A DNA stretch of 64,000 nt from positions 3,413,001-3,477,000 of the forward strand of contig NZ_CP071612.1 in assembly GCF_017357245.1 (NCBI RefSeq), in the 5' to 3' direction. The DNA is from Rhizobium bangladeshense (lineage in GTDB: Bacteria; Pseudomonadota; Alphaproteobacteria; Rhizobiales; Rhizobiaceae). The notes under the pieces are model-generated. The model ran no database searches. It was not told where the DNA came from and saw only the letters and a list, made by a program, of their open reading frames with translations. A program made the position numbers and the translations under genes. Each line of letters begins with the position of its first letter. The stretch's first letter is position 1. Positions 52,770-62,160 of the stretch are shown here, one piece after another.

Positions 52770-52843
52770 GATCATCGGCGCAAAATGCAGCAATCGACGC
52801 GAGCGGGTGTCCGCTCCCGGCCAAACGACGAACGGATGACATC

Positions 52844-53431
52844 ATGCGCCCTCGAATTCCGCACCGATTCATTGGCTTCTGCAGATTGCTTTCGGCCATC
52901 GTCTTCTCCTCGCTGATAATTGCCGGGCCGGCCGCCGCCCAGAACAACGGTCAGTATACGATGCAGGAAATCATCGATACCGGCCACTCCTTCTTCGGCT
53001 CCGCCAGCGGCGGCCTTGCTAAGGTGGTGGAGAGCGCCTTCCAGAAATACGGTCTGCCGAACGGTTATATTCTCGGACAGGAAGGTGGTGGCGCCTTCAT
53101 AGCCGGACTGACCTATGGCGAAGGCCAGCTGAATACTAAGAACGCCGGCGAGCATCCGCTCTACTGGCAGGGCCCGTCTCTCGGCATCGATTACGGCGGT
53201 CAGGGCTCGCGCGTCATGATGCTGGTCTATGACCTGCCCTCCATCGACGGCATCTACGGCCGTTTCGGCGGCGTCAGCGGCTCGGCCTATGTGATCGCCG
53301 GCTTCGGCATGACGGTTTTGAAGAACAACGACGTGCTCGTTGTGCCGATCCGCACCGGCGTCGGCGCCCGCCTCGGCGTCAATGTCGGCTATCTCAAGAT
53401 CACCCAGGCGCCGACCTGGAACCCGTTCTGA
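52844..53431 (+). CDS. eipA: Periplasmic envelope integrity protein EipA (DUF1134)
   Basis: This 195-residue protein has a signal peptide (LLSAIVFSSLIIAGPAAAQ) and a DUF1134 domain (GLAKVVESAFQKYGLPNGYILGQEGGGAFIAGLTYGEG; QGSRVMMLVYDLPSIDGIYGRFGGVSGSAYVIAGFGMTVL). Brucella EipA is a small periplasmic beta-barrel needed for envelope stress resistance. The open frame continues upstream to 52052, but that part is antisense to chpT. The ATG at 52844 begins the signal peptide. Confidence 0.92.
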   Translation: MRPRIPHRFIGFCRLLSAIVFSSLIIAGPAAAQNNGQYTMQEIIDTGHSFFGSASGGLAKVVESAFQKYGLPNGYILGQEGGGAFIAGLTYGEGQLNTKNAGEHPLYWQGPSLGIDYGGQGSRVMMLVYDLPSIDGIYGRFGGVSGSAYVIAGFGMTVLKNNDVLVVPIRTGVGARLGVNVGYLKITQAPTWNPF

Positions 53432-53548
53432 AGCCACCGGGCCGCTGGAAATCGCCGCCGGCTTCATCGGCGGCCTTGCCCAGTCGTGCCATGCGTGCTT
53501 AATCATCGCGGCTGACCCCGTATTAACTGTCGAATCGATGGCCGCGCC

Positions 53549-54709
53549 GTGATCGAATACGCTCTCTTGTTCGGATTGGGCTTCCTGACCGCCGCCTTCC
53601 TCGTCTTTCTGGTCTCGCCGGCCGTTCATCGCCGCATTGTCTGGTACACCGAGAACCGCCTCAAGGCGACGATGCCGCTGAGCCCCCAGGAGGTTCGTGC
53701 CCAGAAGGATATGGTGCGCGCCCTTCATGCCGCCGAAAATGCCCGCACCACCCAGGACCTTTTGCGTGAGCGCGAGAAATCCCTGTCGCTCCAGCTGCGC
53801 CACGATGCGCTCGCCGTCGATGCCGGCAGGCTTGCCGCCGAAATCAGCGAATTGCAGGCGCAGATCGGCGAGATGCACGTCGAGGCGGCCGAGCAGCGCT
53901 CGCACCTGCGCAAGGATGAGAACTATATCAGCCAGCTGAAGACCAATCTGCATATTGCCGAGCAATCCGCTGCCAATAAGGAAAGCGAACTGGTGGCAAT
54001 GCGGACTCGGCTGAGCAAGCTCAGCGAACAGGCCGACGGGCTGAGGATCGACCTGGCCGCGCGTGAGACCGAGGCGGAAAGCCTGAAATTCCGGGCTAAC
54101 GCGCTGCGCGACGAACGCGACACATTGCGCCAGGACGTCAACCTGCTGCAGAAGCGGGCTAGGGATGCCGAACAGAAACTGACGCAGCAGCAGCATATGG
54201 TGATCCGTCTGGAGGACAAGGCTGCACGCGAAAGCGCTTCCGCCGCCGAGAAGGAAACTCTGCTCGCCCGCCGTCAGCACGAGATCGCCAAGTTGAAGGA
54301 GCAGTTGAAAAACGCCAATGCCGAGATCCGCAAGATCAACCGGGTGCTGAGCGACGCAGGCCTAGCCAAGATGGCTGCGGAACTACCGGCAGAACTGACG
54401 GTCGAAGACATGCCCGCCTCCGTATTCGACACAGCCGCCATTGCGGCTGAGATGGGCGAGGATGTCCGCAAGCGCAGCGCCGCCCTTGCCGAGCGCCTGC
54501 AGAAGGCAAAGGCCGTCACCGGCCGCGATGGCGCGATCCGCGAGGAGATTGCCTCGATCGCCGCCAATATGGTGGCGCTGACCGCACTCAGCGAAGGCCC
54601 TTCCTCACCGATCCGCACGCTTCTGCCGGATGCCGCCAATAACAACCCGAACGACCGCGTCAGCCTAGCCGAGAGGGCGGCCGCCATCATCGCCAATCCG
54701 GTGCGGTAG
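53549..54709 (+). CDS. Membrane-anchored coiled-coil protein of unknown function
   Basis: This 386-residue protein starts with GTG and has one N-terminal membrane helix (YALLFGLGFLTAAFLVFLVSPAV). About 230 residues of heptad-rich coiled coil follow (residues about 50-285, with many E, R, Q and L and repeated LR/QL units), then a less ordered C-terminal part (AAIAAEMGEDVRKRSAALAERLQKAK; SLAERAAAIIANPVR). I do not recognise a family. The layout suggests a cytosolic rod tethered to the inner membrane, near cell-envelope and cell-cycle genes. Confidence 0.85.
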   Translation: MIEYALLFGLGFLTAAFLVFLVSPAVHRRIVWYTENRLKATMPLSPQEVRAQKDMVRALHAAENARTTQDLLREREKSLSLQLRHDALAVDAGRLAAEISELQAQIGEMHVEAAEQRSHLRKDENYISQLKTNLHIAEQSAANKESELVAMRTRLSKLSEQADGLRIDLAARETEAESLKFRANALRDERDTLRQDVNLLQKRARDAEQKLTQQQHMVIRLEDKAARESASAAEKETLLARRQHEIAKLKEQLKNANAEIRKINRVLSDAGLAKMAAELPAELTVEDMPASVFDTAAIAAEMGEDVRKRSAALAERLQKAKAVTGRDGAIREEIASIAANMVALTALSEGPSSPIRTLLPDAANNNPNDRVSLAERAAAIIANPVR

Positions 54710-54712
54710 GCG

Positions 54713-55537
54713 TCAGAGCCGCGCCATCGCAGAAGCCATGGAGAATAGCGCGATCCCCGTCGCCGTCGCGGCGTTGAGACTGTCGAGCTCGTCTGATTGG
54801 GGGATGCGTGCGCTCTGAAAGCGCGCTAGCAGCGCCTCCGGCAAGCCCTCCCCCTCCGTGCCGACGACGAGCGCCATCCGCGCCGACGCCGGAATGGCCC
54901 GTATATCGGCCTTGCCATGAGGCGAAAGCGTCCAGATGGCAAAGCCCCGCTCGGCAAGCGTCATGAGCAGGTCCAGCGCCTTGCCGCCGCGCCGGTGCGG
55001 AACGCTCAGCACCGAGCCGACCGACACACGCAACGCCTTGCGATAGAGCGGATCGCAGCAGGTTTCGTCGAGCAGCACCGCATCCGCCCGGAAGGCGGCA
55101 GCATTGCGAAACATCGAACCGGCATTGTCATGGTTGGAAATGCCGCAGCCGACCAGCACCAGCGCCTGTTCCGGGAGTGCGTCGAGAAGCGCTGCCTCGC
55201 CGCGGTCCTCCCGCCTGCCAAGCGCAAGAACGCCGCGATGCAGATGAAAGCCGACGACACCGTCGAGCACGTCAGCCTCGGCGACATAAACCGGCACACA
55301 GGCCGGAAAGCGTTCCAGGATGGGCTGCACGCCGTCGACGCGATTGCGCAGCAGCAGGATCTTTTCGGCCGAGAAGCCGCGGCCTGCCGCATGCGCCTCG
55401 GCGAGCATGCGCAGCACGACGGTACCCTCGGCGATGAAGCGGTTCTCCCGGCCGGTCAGGTCGCGCTCTCTGATGTCGCGAAATTCAGCGATGCGCGGAT
55501 CGTCGGCGCTGTCGATGAGGATCGGGTCGGCGGCCAT
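54713..55537 (-). CDS. SpoU/TrmH family RNA 2'-O-methyltransferase
   Basis: This 274-residue protein has an RNA-binding N-terminal part (RENRFIAEGTVVLRMLAEA) and a SPOUT knot domain with SNHDNAGSMFRNAAAF, MALVVGTEGEGLPEALLARF and IPQSDELDSLNAATATGIALF. These are motifs 1-3 of the TrmH group. It methylates tRNA or rRNA using S-adenosylmethionine; the exact nucleotide is unknown. It ends 3 bp from the convergent coiled-coil gene. Confidence 0.92.
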   Translation of the reverse strand: MAADPILIDSADDPRIAEFRDIRERDLTGRENRFIAEGTVVLRMLAEAHAAGRGFSAEKILLLRNRVDGVQPILERFPACVPVYVAEADVLDGVVGFHLHRGVLALGRREDRGEAALLDALPEQALVLVGCGISNHDNAGSMFRNAAAFRADAVLLDETCCDPLYRKALRVSVGSVLSVPHRRGGKALDLLMTLAERGFAIWTLSPHGKADIRAIPASARMALVVGTEGEGLPEALLARFQSARIPQSDELDSLNAATATGIALFSMASAMARL

Positions 55538-55543
55538 CCGGCC

Positions 55544-55927
55544 TCAATTCCCCGCGACGGTGACGTCGGCGACAGTGCGGCCGGTCTTGAGGTCGAACAC
55601 CAGTGCCTTGTTCCTGCCCTCGACCGTTTCGCCGTAGAACAGGATCTGCCCCGCCGAAAACGAAGTGGACTGCACCTTGAACCCGAGCGGCAGGGAAAGG
55701 GTCGCCGCAAGCGGCGCATCCGAAGGCACCCCGGAGGCTGCGGCAGTGGACGCGGTCTCCTTGGGCTCCCGCATCGTCTTGTAGACAACGGCGCCGAAGA
55801 CCGCCATAAGGCTCACGAACATGATGGCGCCGGAAACGATCTGCAGGCGGACCATCTTGCGCCGGACATTTTCCATTGCCGGATCAAGGGGCTTCTCGTC
55901 CTGGTCGTCTGGCTCGATTGCTGTCAT
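55544..55927 (-). CDS. Small membrane protein (DUF6476-like)
   Basis: This 127-residue protein has one membrane helix (LQIVSGAIMFVSLMAVFGAVVYKTM) after a 30-residue acidic cytosolic end, and an extracytoplasmic domain (LPLGFKVQSTSFSAGQILFYGETVEGRNKALVFDLKTGRTVADVTV) that looks like a small beta fold. From memory it may be DUF6476, small proteins near RluD and rpoH in Rhizobiales. It precedes the methyltransferase gene by 6 bp and is probably co-transcribed. Confidence 0.75.
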   Translation of the reverse strand: MTAIEPDDQDEKPLDPAMENVRRKMVRLQIVSGAIMFVSLMAVFGAVVYKTMREPKETASTAAASGVPSDAPLAATLSLPLGFKVQSTSFSAGQILFYGETVEGRNKALVFDLKTGRTVADVTVAGN

Positions 55928-55968
55928 CTGTGCGTCCCGTTCTAAAAATAAGTCGGAGAAGAAGCGTC

Positions 55969-56994
55969 TTGAGCGACCCCTTTAAACAAGCAGCCGGCAT
56001 TAGAAAAGTCCTGACCGCCGATGAAACCGCCGAAGGCCGACTCGACGCCTGGCTGACGGCGCAGGTCGGCGAGGATTTTTCCCGCAGCCGCATCAAGGCG
56101 CTGATCAAGGACGGCCGGGTTTCTCTGCGGGGCGAGCAGGTTACCGATCCGCAGCGCAAGGTGCGTGTCGGCGACAGTTTCGAGATCACACTGCCCGAAC
56201 CGGAAGACCCGACTCCGCAGGGTGAGGATATCCCGCTCGATATCCTGCACGAGGACGACGACCTCATCGTCATATCGAAGCCGGCCGGGCTGGTCGTCCA
56301 TCCCGGCCCCGGCAACTGGACAGGAACGCTGGTCAACGCGCTGATTTATCATTGCGGCGATACTCTTTCCGGTATCGGCGGCGTGCGTCGCCCCGGCATC
56401 GTCCATCGTCTCGACAAGGACACGACAGGCGTCATGGTCGTCGCCAAAAACGACATTGCCCATCGCAACCTCTCACTTCAATTTGCCGATCACGGCCGCA
56501 CCATGCCGCTGGAGCGGGCTTATCAGGCAGTCGTCTGGGGGCGCCCTCGCACGCTGTCGGGCACGGTCGACGCGCCTCTTGGCCGCGCCACCGGCGACCG
56601 CACCCGCCGCGCCGTCAAGCGCCCTGACAGTCAGGATGCTGATCACGCAATCACGCATTATCAGGTGATCGAGCGCTTTCATGAAAACCCTGATGCGACG
56701 GCGCTCGCGTCGCTGGTCGAGTGCCACCTCGAAACCGGCCGCACGCATCAGATCCGCGTGCACATGGCCCATATCGGTCACCCGCTGCTCGGCGACATGG
56801 TTTACGGCGCCGGCTTCAGGACCAAGGCAAATCTGCTGCCGGAAGAGATCCGAAAGGTGGTCAAGGGTTTCGACCGTCAGGCGCTGCACGCCTTCATGCT
56901 GCAATTCGAGCATCCCCGCACCGGTGACCTCATGCATTTCGAGGTACCGATGCCCGACGATATGGTGGAACTGGTCGAGGCGCTGCGGCGATAA
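55969..56994 (+). CDS. rluD: RluD-type 23S rRNA pseudouridine synthase
   Basis: This 341-residue enzyme has an S4 RNA-binding domain (EGRLDAWLTAQVGEDFSRSRIKALIKDGRVSLRGEQV) and a RluA-family catalytic domain with the active aspartate in GIVHRLDKDTTGVMVVAK and ETGRTHQIRVHMAHIGHPLLGD. It modifies uridines in the helix 69 loop of 23S rRNA in other bacteria. The start is a TTG at 55969 behind GGAGAAG; the frame is open from 55876. It lies upstream of rpoH, about 190 bp away. Confidence 0.92.
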   Translation: MSDPFKQAAGIRKVLTADETAEGRLDAWLTAQVGEDFSRSRIKALIKDGRVSLRGEQVTDPQRKVRVGDSFEITLPEPEDPTPQGEDIPLDILHEDDDLIVISKPAGLVVHPGPGNWTGTLVNALIYHCGDTLSGIGGVRRPGIVHRLDKDTTGVMVVAKNDIAHRNLSLQFADHGRTMPLERAYQAVVWGRPRTLSGTVDAPLGRATGDRTRRAVKRPDSQDADHAITHYQVIERFHENPDATALASLVECHLETGRTHQIRVHMAHIGHPLLGDMVYGAGFRTKANLLPEEIRKVVKGFDRQALHAFMLQFEHPRTGDLMHFEVPMPDDMVELVEALRR

Positions 56995-57043
56995 AGGCGG
57001 CTCGGGTTGCCGCCCCCCGCCTCACACCTGCGTGAGCGGCACC

Positions 57044-57075
57044 CTTGAACCGCCGTTTTGCCATACTTATCTGTA
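57044..57075 (+). promoter_or_regulatory. Sigma-32 (RpoH)-like promoter upstream of rpoH
   Basis: CTTG (57044-57047), an 18-bp spacer and CTTATCTGTA (57066-57075) match the alphaproteobacterial heat-shock promoter pattern CTTG-N17/18-CYTATNTNNG except for the last base. It lies 107 bp before the rpoH start, suggesting autoregulation. The site is read from sequence; its activity is an inference. Confidence 0.6.
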
Positions 57076-57181
57076 TATAGACTTAGTGCGGGCTTGGGAA
57101 AAGCCGCACGTCCCGGTTTGCCTTTTCGACGCGGGGACGCGTTTCCATCGGGAACCGGAATTCACTTCAGGAGGGTGCACT

Positions 57182-58090
57182 ATGGCCCGAAATACCTTGC
57201 CGTCCATTACCGCCGGCGAAGCCGGCCTCAATCGTTATCTCGACGAAATCCGCAAATTTCCGATGCTGGAGCCGCAGCAGGAATATATGCTGGCCAAACG
57301 TTATGCCGAGCATGGCGACCGCGATGCCGCCCATAAGCTCGTCACCAGCCATCTCCGCCTCGTCGCGAAGATCGCGATGGGTTATCGTGGCTACGGCCTG
57401 CCGATTGGCGAAGTTGTCTCTGAAGGCAATGTCGGCCTGATGCAGGCCGTCAAGAAATTCGATCCCGAGCGCGGCTTCCGCCTGGCCACCTACGCCATGT
57501 GGTGGATCAAGGCCTCGATCCAGGAGTATATTCTGCGCTCGTGGTCGCTGGTGAAGATGGGCACGACTGCAAATCAGAAGCGCCTGTTCTTCAACCTGCG
57601 TCGGCTGAAGGGCCGCATCCAGGCGATCGACGACGGTGACCTGAAGCCGGAGCATGTCTCGGAAATTGCCACTAAGCTGAACGTCTCGGAGGAGGAGGTC
57701 ATCTCGATGAACCGCCGCCTCTCCGGCGACGCTTCGCTGAACGCACCGATCAAGGCGGCCGAAGGCGACAGCGGTCAATGGCAGGATTGGCTGGTGGACG
57801 ACCATGACAGCCAGGAAGATGTGCTGATCGAACAGGACGAGCTCGAAACCCGCCGGCGCATGCTGGCGAAGGCGATGAGCGTGCTGAATGAACGCGAGCG
57901 CCGCATCTTCGAGGCCCGTCGCCTCGCCGAGGAACCGGTGACCCTGGAAGACCTGTCGGCTGAATTCGACATCAGCCGCGAACGCGTCCGCCAGATCGAA
58001 GTCCGCGCCTTTGAAAAGGTACAGGATGCTGTCCGCAAGGAAGCCCTGGAGCGGGCCAAGGCCATTCGCGTCGTCGAAGCCACTGCCTGA
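57182..58090 (+). CDS. rpoH: Heat-shock sigma factor RpoH
   Basis: This 302-residue sigma-32 has region 2 (RLVAKIAMGYRGYGLPIGEVVSEGNVGLMQAVKKFDPERGFRLATYAMWWIKASIQEYILRSW), the RpoH box QKRLFFNLR, and region 4 (ERERRIFEARRLAEEPVTLEDLSAEFDISRERVRQIEVRAFEKVQ). The ATG at 57182 follows AGGAGGG. Rhizobia carry two rpoH genes; this one, near purA and the rluD gene, looks like the rpoH1 type. A sigma-32-like promoter precedes it. Confidence 0.96.
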   Translation: MARNTLPSITAGEAGLNRYLDEIRKFPMLEPQQEYMLAKRYAEHGDRDAAHKLVTSHLRLVAKIAMGYRGYGLPIGEVVSEGNVGLMQAVKKFDPERGFRLATYAMWWIKASIQEYILRSWSLVKMGTTANQKRLFFNLRRLKGRIQAIDDGDLKPEHVSEIATKLNVSEEEVISMNRRLSGDASLNAPIKAAEGDSGQWQDWLVDDHDSQEDVLIEQDELETRRRMLAKAMSVLNERERRIFEARRLAEEPVTLEDLSAEFDISRERVRQIEVRAFEKVQDAVRKEALERAKAIRVVEATA

Positions 58091-58111
58091 TCGGCTGAAC
58101 TTGAGAATTGG

Positions 58112-58146
58112 ACGCCACCTCCTTAGACGGGAGGTGGCGTTTTTGT
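58112..58146 (+). terminator. Terminator after rpoH
   Basis: ACGCCACCTCC and GGAGGTGGCGT form an 11-bp stem around TTAGACG and are followed by TTTTTG. It begins 22 bp after the rpoH stop. Confidence 0.92.
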
Positions 58147-58183
58147 TTTGTCGGGACGACGGCAGGGCGCACCGAGAGCCCAC

Positions 58184-60667
58184 TCACTGACTCGTCGAGA
58201 TATCCCCGAGCGCAGTCCACTCCTTGACGGCCGTGTTGAAGGCATCCGTTCCCGTGCCACCCTTTTCCATCGTCAGCAGCGCACGGCGGCCGTTGCGATA
58301 GGTAATGGGAATATCGATCCAGTTGCGGGTTGACAACAGATCGAGATTAGCCTTGCGCGCATCGGGATAGTCGTTGAGCGCGATCATATGGAAATCATCG
58401 GTGATCTTGGCCGGAACCGCAATCAGCGCGTCGCCGCGATCCTGCTCTGTGCGCTTCATCGAGATGCGCTGGACGCTGTCGATGCTGCCTCCTTCAAAAT
58501 TGGGCGGCACCGAGAAGACAATCTCGACAAGATGACTTGCCGGCAGCGACGGATCGGAATTGCGCTTGAAGGTGACAAGAGCCGAGAGATTGCGTTCGGG
58601 AACCGTGACGTTGCCCTGTACCGTCGCTACCTGCCGGCCATTCTGCCCTGCCTCGTGCTGCACGCTCCAGACCACAGTTCCCTCGATCGCCGTCGGGGAG
58701 CTCTGGCCGATACGCTCCTCATAGAGGAACATTTTTTCGGACGAGCCAACCGGCGCAGCCTGCGGTGGCGATGTCGCAGGACCGCTCGGCGTCAGCGGCT
58801 GGGGCGGTGCCGTATCCCCCTGCGCGCCGGCAGCTGGCATATCCGCTGCAGCGACATTCTGCTCGGCTACCGATTTTCCTTCGGCCGTCGGCGTTCCCGG
58901 CACCGTCGCCGGACCGCTGTCGACTTCGGTCCCGTCGGCGAGCAGTCGCTGCGTAAACTTCGAGTTGGCTGCCGCACCGTCGTTGTTCAACGAGGCCACT
59001 TGCTGGTTCGGCTGTGCCGGGGCCGCCGGCGTATTCTGCGCTTCCGGCGTGGCCGGCTCGGCTGGCGTCGTCGTGGCCTGGACTGGAGTCTCGGACTCCG
59101 CCGTCGTCGTTGCCGGCTCATTCCTCGTAGCCTGCGATGGTGCCGAGCTGACGAGTCCATCGACCATCGCCACCAGCGCTTCTCTGTTCATCCAGCCGGC
59201 ATAGGCGCCGCCGCCGATCAGGATAAGCGCAAAGAGGAGAGTGATAATCGTGCCGATGCCGAAGCGGCGACGCTTCGGCTCCATGCGGAAATTCTTGCCC
59301 TGCAGCTTGGAGGCGACGATCTGATCGATATCCATCGCCGGATTGGCGTCGTCATCGTCCATGACGATCGAGCCGCGGCGATCATAGCCACGCAGCGCCT
59401 TCGCTTCCCGCCACCCCTCGCCCGGTGCGCCGGCGGCGGGTGTGGGCTTGCCATCGTGCACTTCCGCAAAGATATCGACTTCCTCGAAATGCGAGGACAC
59501 CGGCGTCTTCTTGTCGGTGCCCGCCTCGATCGGCGGCAGGTCGTCGAAGGCGGCCTTCTCCCAGGAGAAAGCCTCCTTGGCGACCGGCATGACAGCGGCG
59601 GGCGCCATTTTCTCGAGGCTCGATATCACATCTTCGAATGCGCGCGCGGAAGCGTCGGCGGTCGCCGGCGCCGTTTCCGAATATTGCCGGAGCTCCTCTT
59701 CGGCCCACTCGGTGTCGGCATCCTTGGGCGCTGGAGCCGGCGTCTCGGCGGCTGGCTCGGTCCAGACAGGATCGAAATGTCCCGCGGCATCTGCCTGCAG
59801 CGGTTCTTCGCGGCTATGCTCGACGAATTCCTGCGCACGATCGAAATCGGCAACCGGCTCCACCAGCCGGTTGGATGCATGCTCTATGCCGCGCGTGATC
59901 GGCTGGAACGACTCGATTGGCTGGTAATCCGCCTCGGCGTTCGGCTCTTGACTTTCCACCGTCGCCGGTTCGGCCGCAATCTCCTCGGCTTCCACGGGAT
60001 GCTGCTCATCGGTACGATGCTCGTCCGCTTCCTCGTAGAGATGACCGGCGGACGGCGTTTCGAAGCCGTGATGTTCCGGCAGCACTTCTTCGGCAGCGAC
60101 GTCACGCGCCTCGCCGGCATGCCATTCCTCGGCCGGCGCCTCCTCCTCATGCGAAGGATGCCAATGAGTCTCGACGGGTGCAGCTGTCTCCGCAGGAGGT
60201 GGCGGTTGTGCGGGCTCAGGTTCCGAAGAAAGCGGCTCCTCGGTCGCGACCTCTTCCTCAGTTTCCTGCTGTGCGTCGGCTTCCTGGTGGTCGGGTTCGT
60301 GGACGGCGTCGGTCGTCGGCGATTCCGCATCGGCTTCATCGGCGGGCTCGTCGACGGCCGTCTGTGGCGCAGGGGGTGACTCGCTTTCGACGGGAACCGC
60401 TTGATCTAAGGTTTCCGGCGCAGCGACAGCGACAGCCGCCTCATCAAGGGGCAGCGCTTCGGAGTGTTCAGCCTCCACTTCGCGGATAGCGGCCTCGAGC
60501 TTATCGAGCTGGCGTTGGAGCATGGCTTCCGGCGGACGCGGCTTCATGTTCTCGAGCTGCCGCTGCACCGCGCCGCGAGCACGTTCGTAGACCTTTACCC
60601 GCATCTCGGGGGTATTTTCAGCCAGGCCGTCGACGGCCCGCCGAATAACTGCAATAAAATCCGCCAT
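58184..60667 (-). CDS. Large acidic single-span membrane protein of unknown function
   Basis: This 827-residue protein has an N-terminal helical domain (MADFIAVIRRAVDGLAENTPEMRVKVYERARGAVQRQL). A stretch of about 350 residues follows, very rich in E, A, P, D and Q and probably disordered. Then come a basic patch (KNFRMEPKRRRFG), one membrane helix (IGTIITLLFALILIGGGAYAGWM), a Pro/Thr/Ala-rich linker and a C-terminal domain of about 180 residues (SSPTAIEGTVVWSVQHEAG; NLSALVTFKRNSDPSLPASHLVEIVFSVPPNFEGG). The C-terminal domain should lie in the periplasm. The ATG at 60667 is preferred to the longer frame to 60712. I know no function. Confidence 0.87.
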   Translation of the reverse strand: MADFIAVIRRAVDGLAENTPEMRVKVYERARGAVQRQLENMKPRPPEAMLQRQLDKLEAAIREVEAEHSEALPLDEAAVAVAAPETLDQAVPVESESPPAPQTAVDEPADEADAESPTTDAVHEPDHQEADAQQETEEEVATEEPLSSEPEPAQPPPPAETAAPVETHWHPSHEEEAPAEEWHAGEARDVAAEEVLPEHHGFETPSAGHLYEEADEHRTDEQHPVEAEEIAAEPATVESQEPNAEADYQPIESFQPITRGIEHASNRLVEPVADFDRAQEFVEHSREEPLQADAAGHFDPVWTEPAAETPAPAPKDADTEWAEEELRQYSETAPATADASARAFEDVISSLEKMAPAAVMPVAKEAFSWEKAAFDDLPPIEAGTDKKTPVSSHFEEVDIFAEVHDGKPTPAAGAPGEGWREAKALRGYDRRGSIVMDDDDANPAMDIDQIVASKLQGKNFRMEPKRRRFGIGTIITLLFALILIGGGAYAGWMNREALVAMVDGLVSSAPSQATRNEPATTTAESETPVQATTTPAEPATPEAQNTPAAPAQPNQQVASLNNDGAAANSKFTQRLLADGTEVDSGPATVPGTPTAEGKSVAEQNVAAADMPAAGAQGDTAPPQPLTPSGPATSPPQAAPVGSSEKMFLYEERIGQSSPTAIEGTVVWSVQHEAGQNGRQVATVQGNVTVPERNLSALVTFKRNSDPSLPASHLVEIVFSVPPNFEGGSIDSVQRISMKRTEQDRGDALIAVPAKITDDFHMIALNDYPDARKANLDLLSTRNWIDIPITYRNGRRALLTMEKGGTGTDAFNTAVKEWTALGDISTSQ

Positions 60668-60726
60668 TCGTACTTTCTCAAGAAGTCCGGCCTCTGCCGA
60701 ACTGTCCTCCACAGTGGCCCGTGACC

Positions 60727-62025
60727 TTAATCCTCAAACGGATCGGTCACAAGTATCGTGTCGTCCCGCTCTGGACTGGTGGATAGGAGCGCGACCGGCG
60801 CCCCGATCAATTCTTCGACTTGGCGAACATACTTGATCGCCTGCGCCGGAAGATCCGCCCAACTGCGGGCGCCGACGGTCGATTCCTTCCATCCCTCCAG
60901 CGTGACATAGATCGGTTCGACCCTAGCTTGCGCTCCCTGGCTTGCGGGAAGATGATCAATCTGTTCGCCGTCGAGCATATATCCGACGCAGATCTTCAAT
61001 TCCTCGAGACCGTCGAGCACATCGAGCTTCGTAAGTGCGATGCCGGTAATGCCGTTGGTAGCAACCGACTGACGTACCAGCGCAGCGTCGAACCAGCCGC
61101 AGCGACGCTTGCGCCCCGTCACAGTACCGAACTCATGCCCCTTCTCACCCAGAAACTGGCCGATTTCGTCGGTCAGCTCCGTCGGGAACGGACCTTCTCC
61201 AACGCGTGTCGTATAGGCCTTGGTGATGCCGAGGATATAGCCGAGCGAGCCCGGCCCCATGCCGGAGCCAGCCGCAGCCTGGCCGGCCACAGTGTTGGAA
61301 GAGGTCACGAAAGGATAGGTGCCGTGATCGATGTCGAGCAGGCTCCCTTGCGCGCCTTCGAAAAGGATACGGGCGCCCTTGCGGCGCTCCTTGTCGAGAA
61401 AAAGCCAAACCGTGTCGCGGAACGGCAGGACCCGATCGGCAATGGAGGTGAGTTCCTCCATGATCGCCTGGTGGCTGACCTCGGCGACGCCCAGGCCGCG
61501 GCGAAGCGCATTGTGATGTGTCAGAATACGGTCGACCTTGCCGGAAAGACTGTCGAGGTCCGCAAGATCCATCACCCGGATGGCGCGGCGGCCGACCTTG
61601 TCCTCATAGGCCGGGCCGATGCCGCGGCGAGTCGTGCCGATCTTGGTGCCGCTGTTGGATGCCGCATCCTCGCGCATCGCGTCGAGCTCGCGGTGCAGCG
61701 AAAGAATGAGCGTCGCATTGTCTGCAATGCGCAGATTGTCAGGCGTAACCGTCACGCCCTGCGCCTCTAACCGCCCGATCTCGGCGATCAGCGCATGCGG
61801 ATCGACTACGACGCCGTTACCGATGACGGCCATCTTGCCCGGGCGCACGACGCCGGACGGCAAGAGCGAGAGTTTATAGCTGGTACCGTCGATGACGAGC
61901 GTATGGCCGGCATTGTGTCCGCCCTGATAGCGAACGACAATATCCGCACGTTCCGAAAGCCAATCGACAATCTTGCCCTTGCCTTCGTCACCCCATTGCG
62001 AACCGACCACGACTACGTTCGTCAT
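60727..62025 (-). CDS. purA: Adenylosuccinate synthetase PurA
   Basis: This 432-residue enzyme makes adenylosuccinate from IMP, aspartate and GTP, the first AMP-specific purine step. The N-terminal [14 protein letters not shown] with catalytic Asp, QGGHNAGHT, the IMP loop [14 protein letters not shown] and the GTP motif TKLDVLDG are all present. The length is normal. It follows no operon partner and is divergent from the transporter gene. Confidence 0.98.
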   Translation of the reverse strand: MTNVVVVGSQWGDEGKGKIVDWLSERADIVVRYQGGHNAGHTLVIDGTSYKLSLLPSGVVRPGKMAVIGNGVVVDPHALIAEIGRLEAQGVTVTPDNLRIADNATLILSLHRELDAMREDAASNSGTKIGTTRRGIGPAYEDKVGRRAIRVMDLADLDSLSGKVDRILTHHNALRRGLGVAEVSHQAIMEELTSIADRVLPFRDTVWLFLDKERRKGARILFEGAQGSLLDIDHGTYPFVTSSNTVAGQAAAGSGMGPGSLGYILGITKAYTTRVGEGPFPTELTDEIGQFLGEKGHEFGTVTGRKRRCGWFDAALVRQSVATNGITGIALTKLDVLDGLEELKICVGYMLDGEQIDHLPASQGAQARVEPIYVTLEGWKESTVGARSWADLPAQAIKYVRQVEELIGAPVALLSTSPERDDTILVTDPFED

Positions 62026-62160
62026 CCAACTCTTCCTATTACCGGCGGAAAACCGCGCACCTGCTCAAACCCGCGCATCTATAAAGCTTTGTTTTTGGGA
62101 AAGCGACCCTGTTGTCGCAGCCGATTGGGCTTTTTACGTGACAAATCAGCAGCCGGCAGT

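Noticed and set aside
52052..52843. A long upstream extension of the eipA frame
   Set aside because: It is antisense to chpT, and the signal peptide begins at 52844.
58388..60379. A long arginine-rich plus-strand frame of 663 codons
   Set aside because: It is the shadow of the acidic membrane protein on the other strand; its Arg/Leu-rich composition is typical of such mirror frames.
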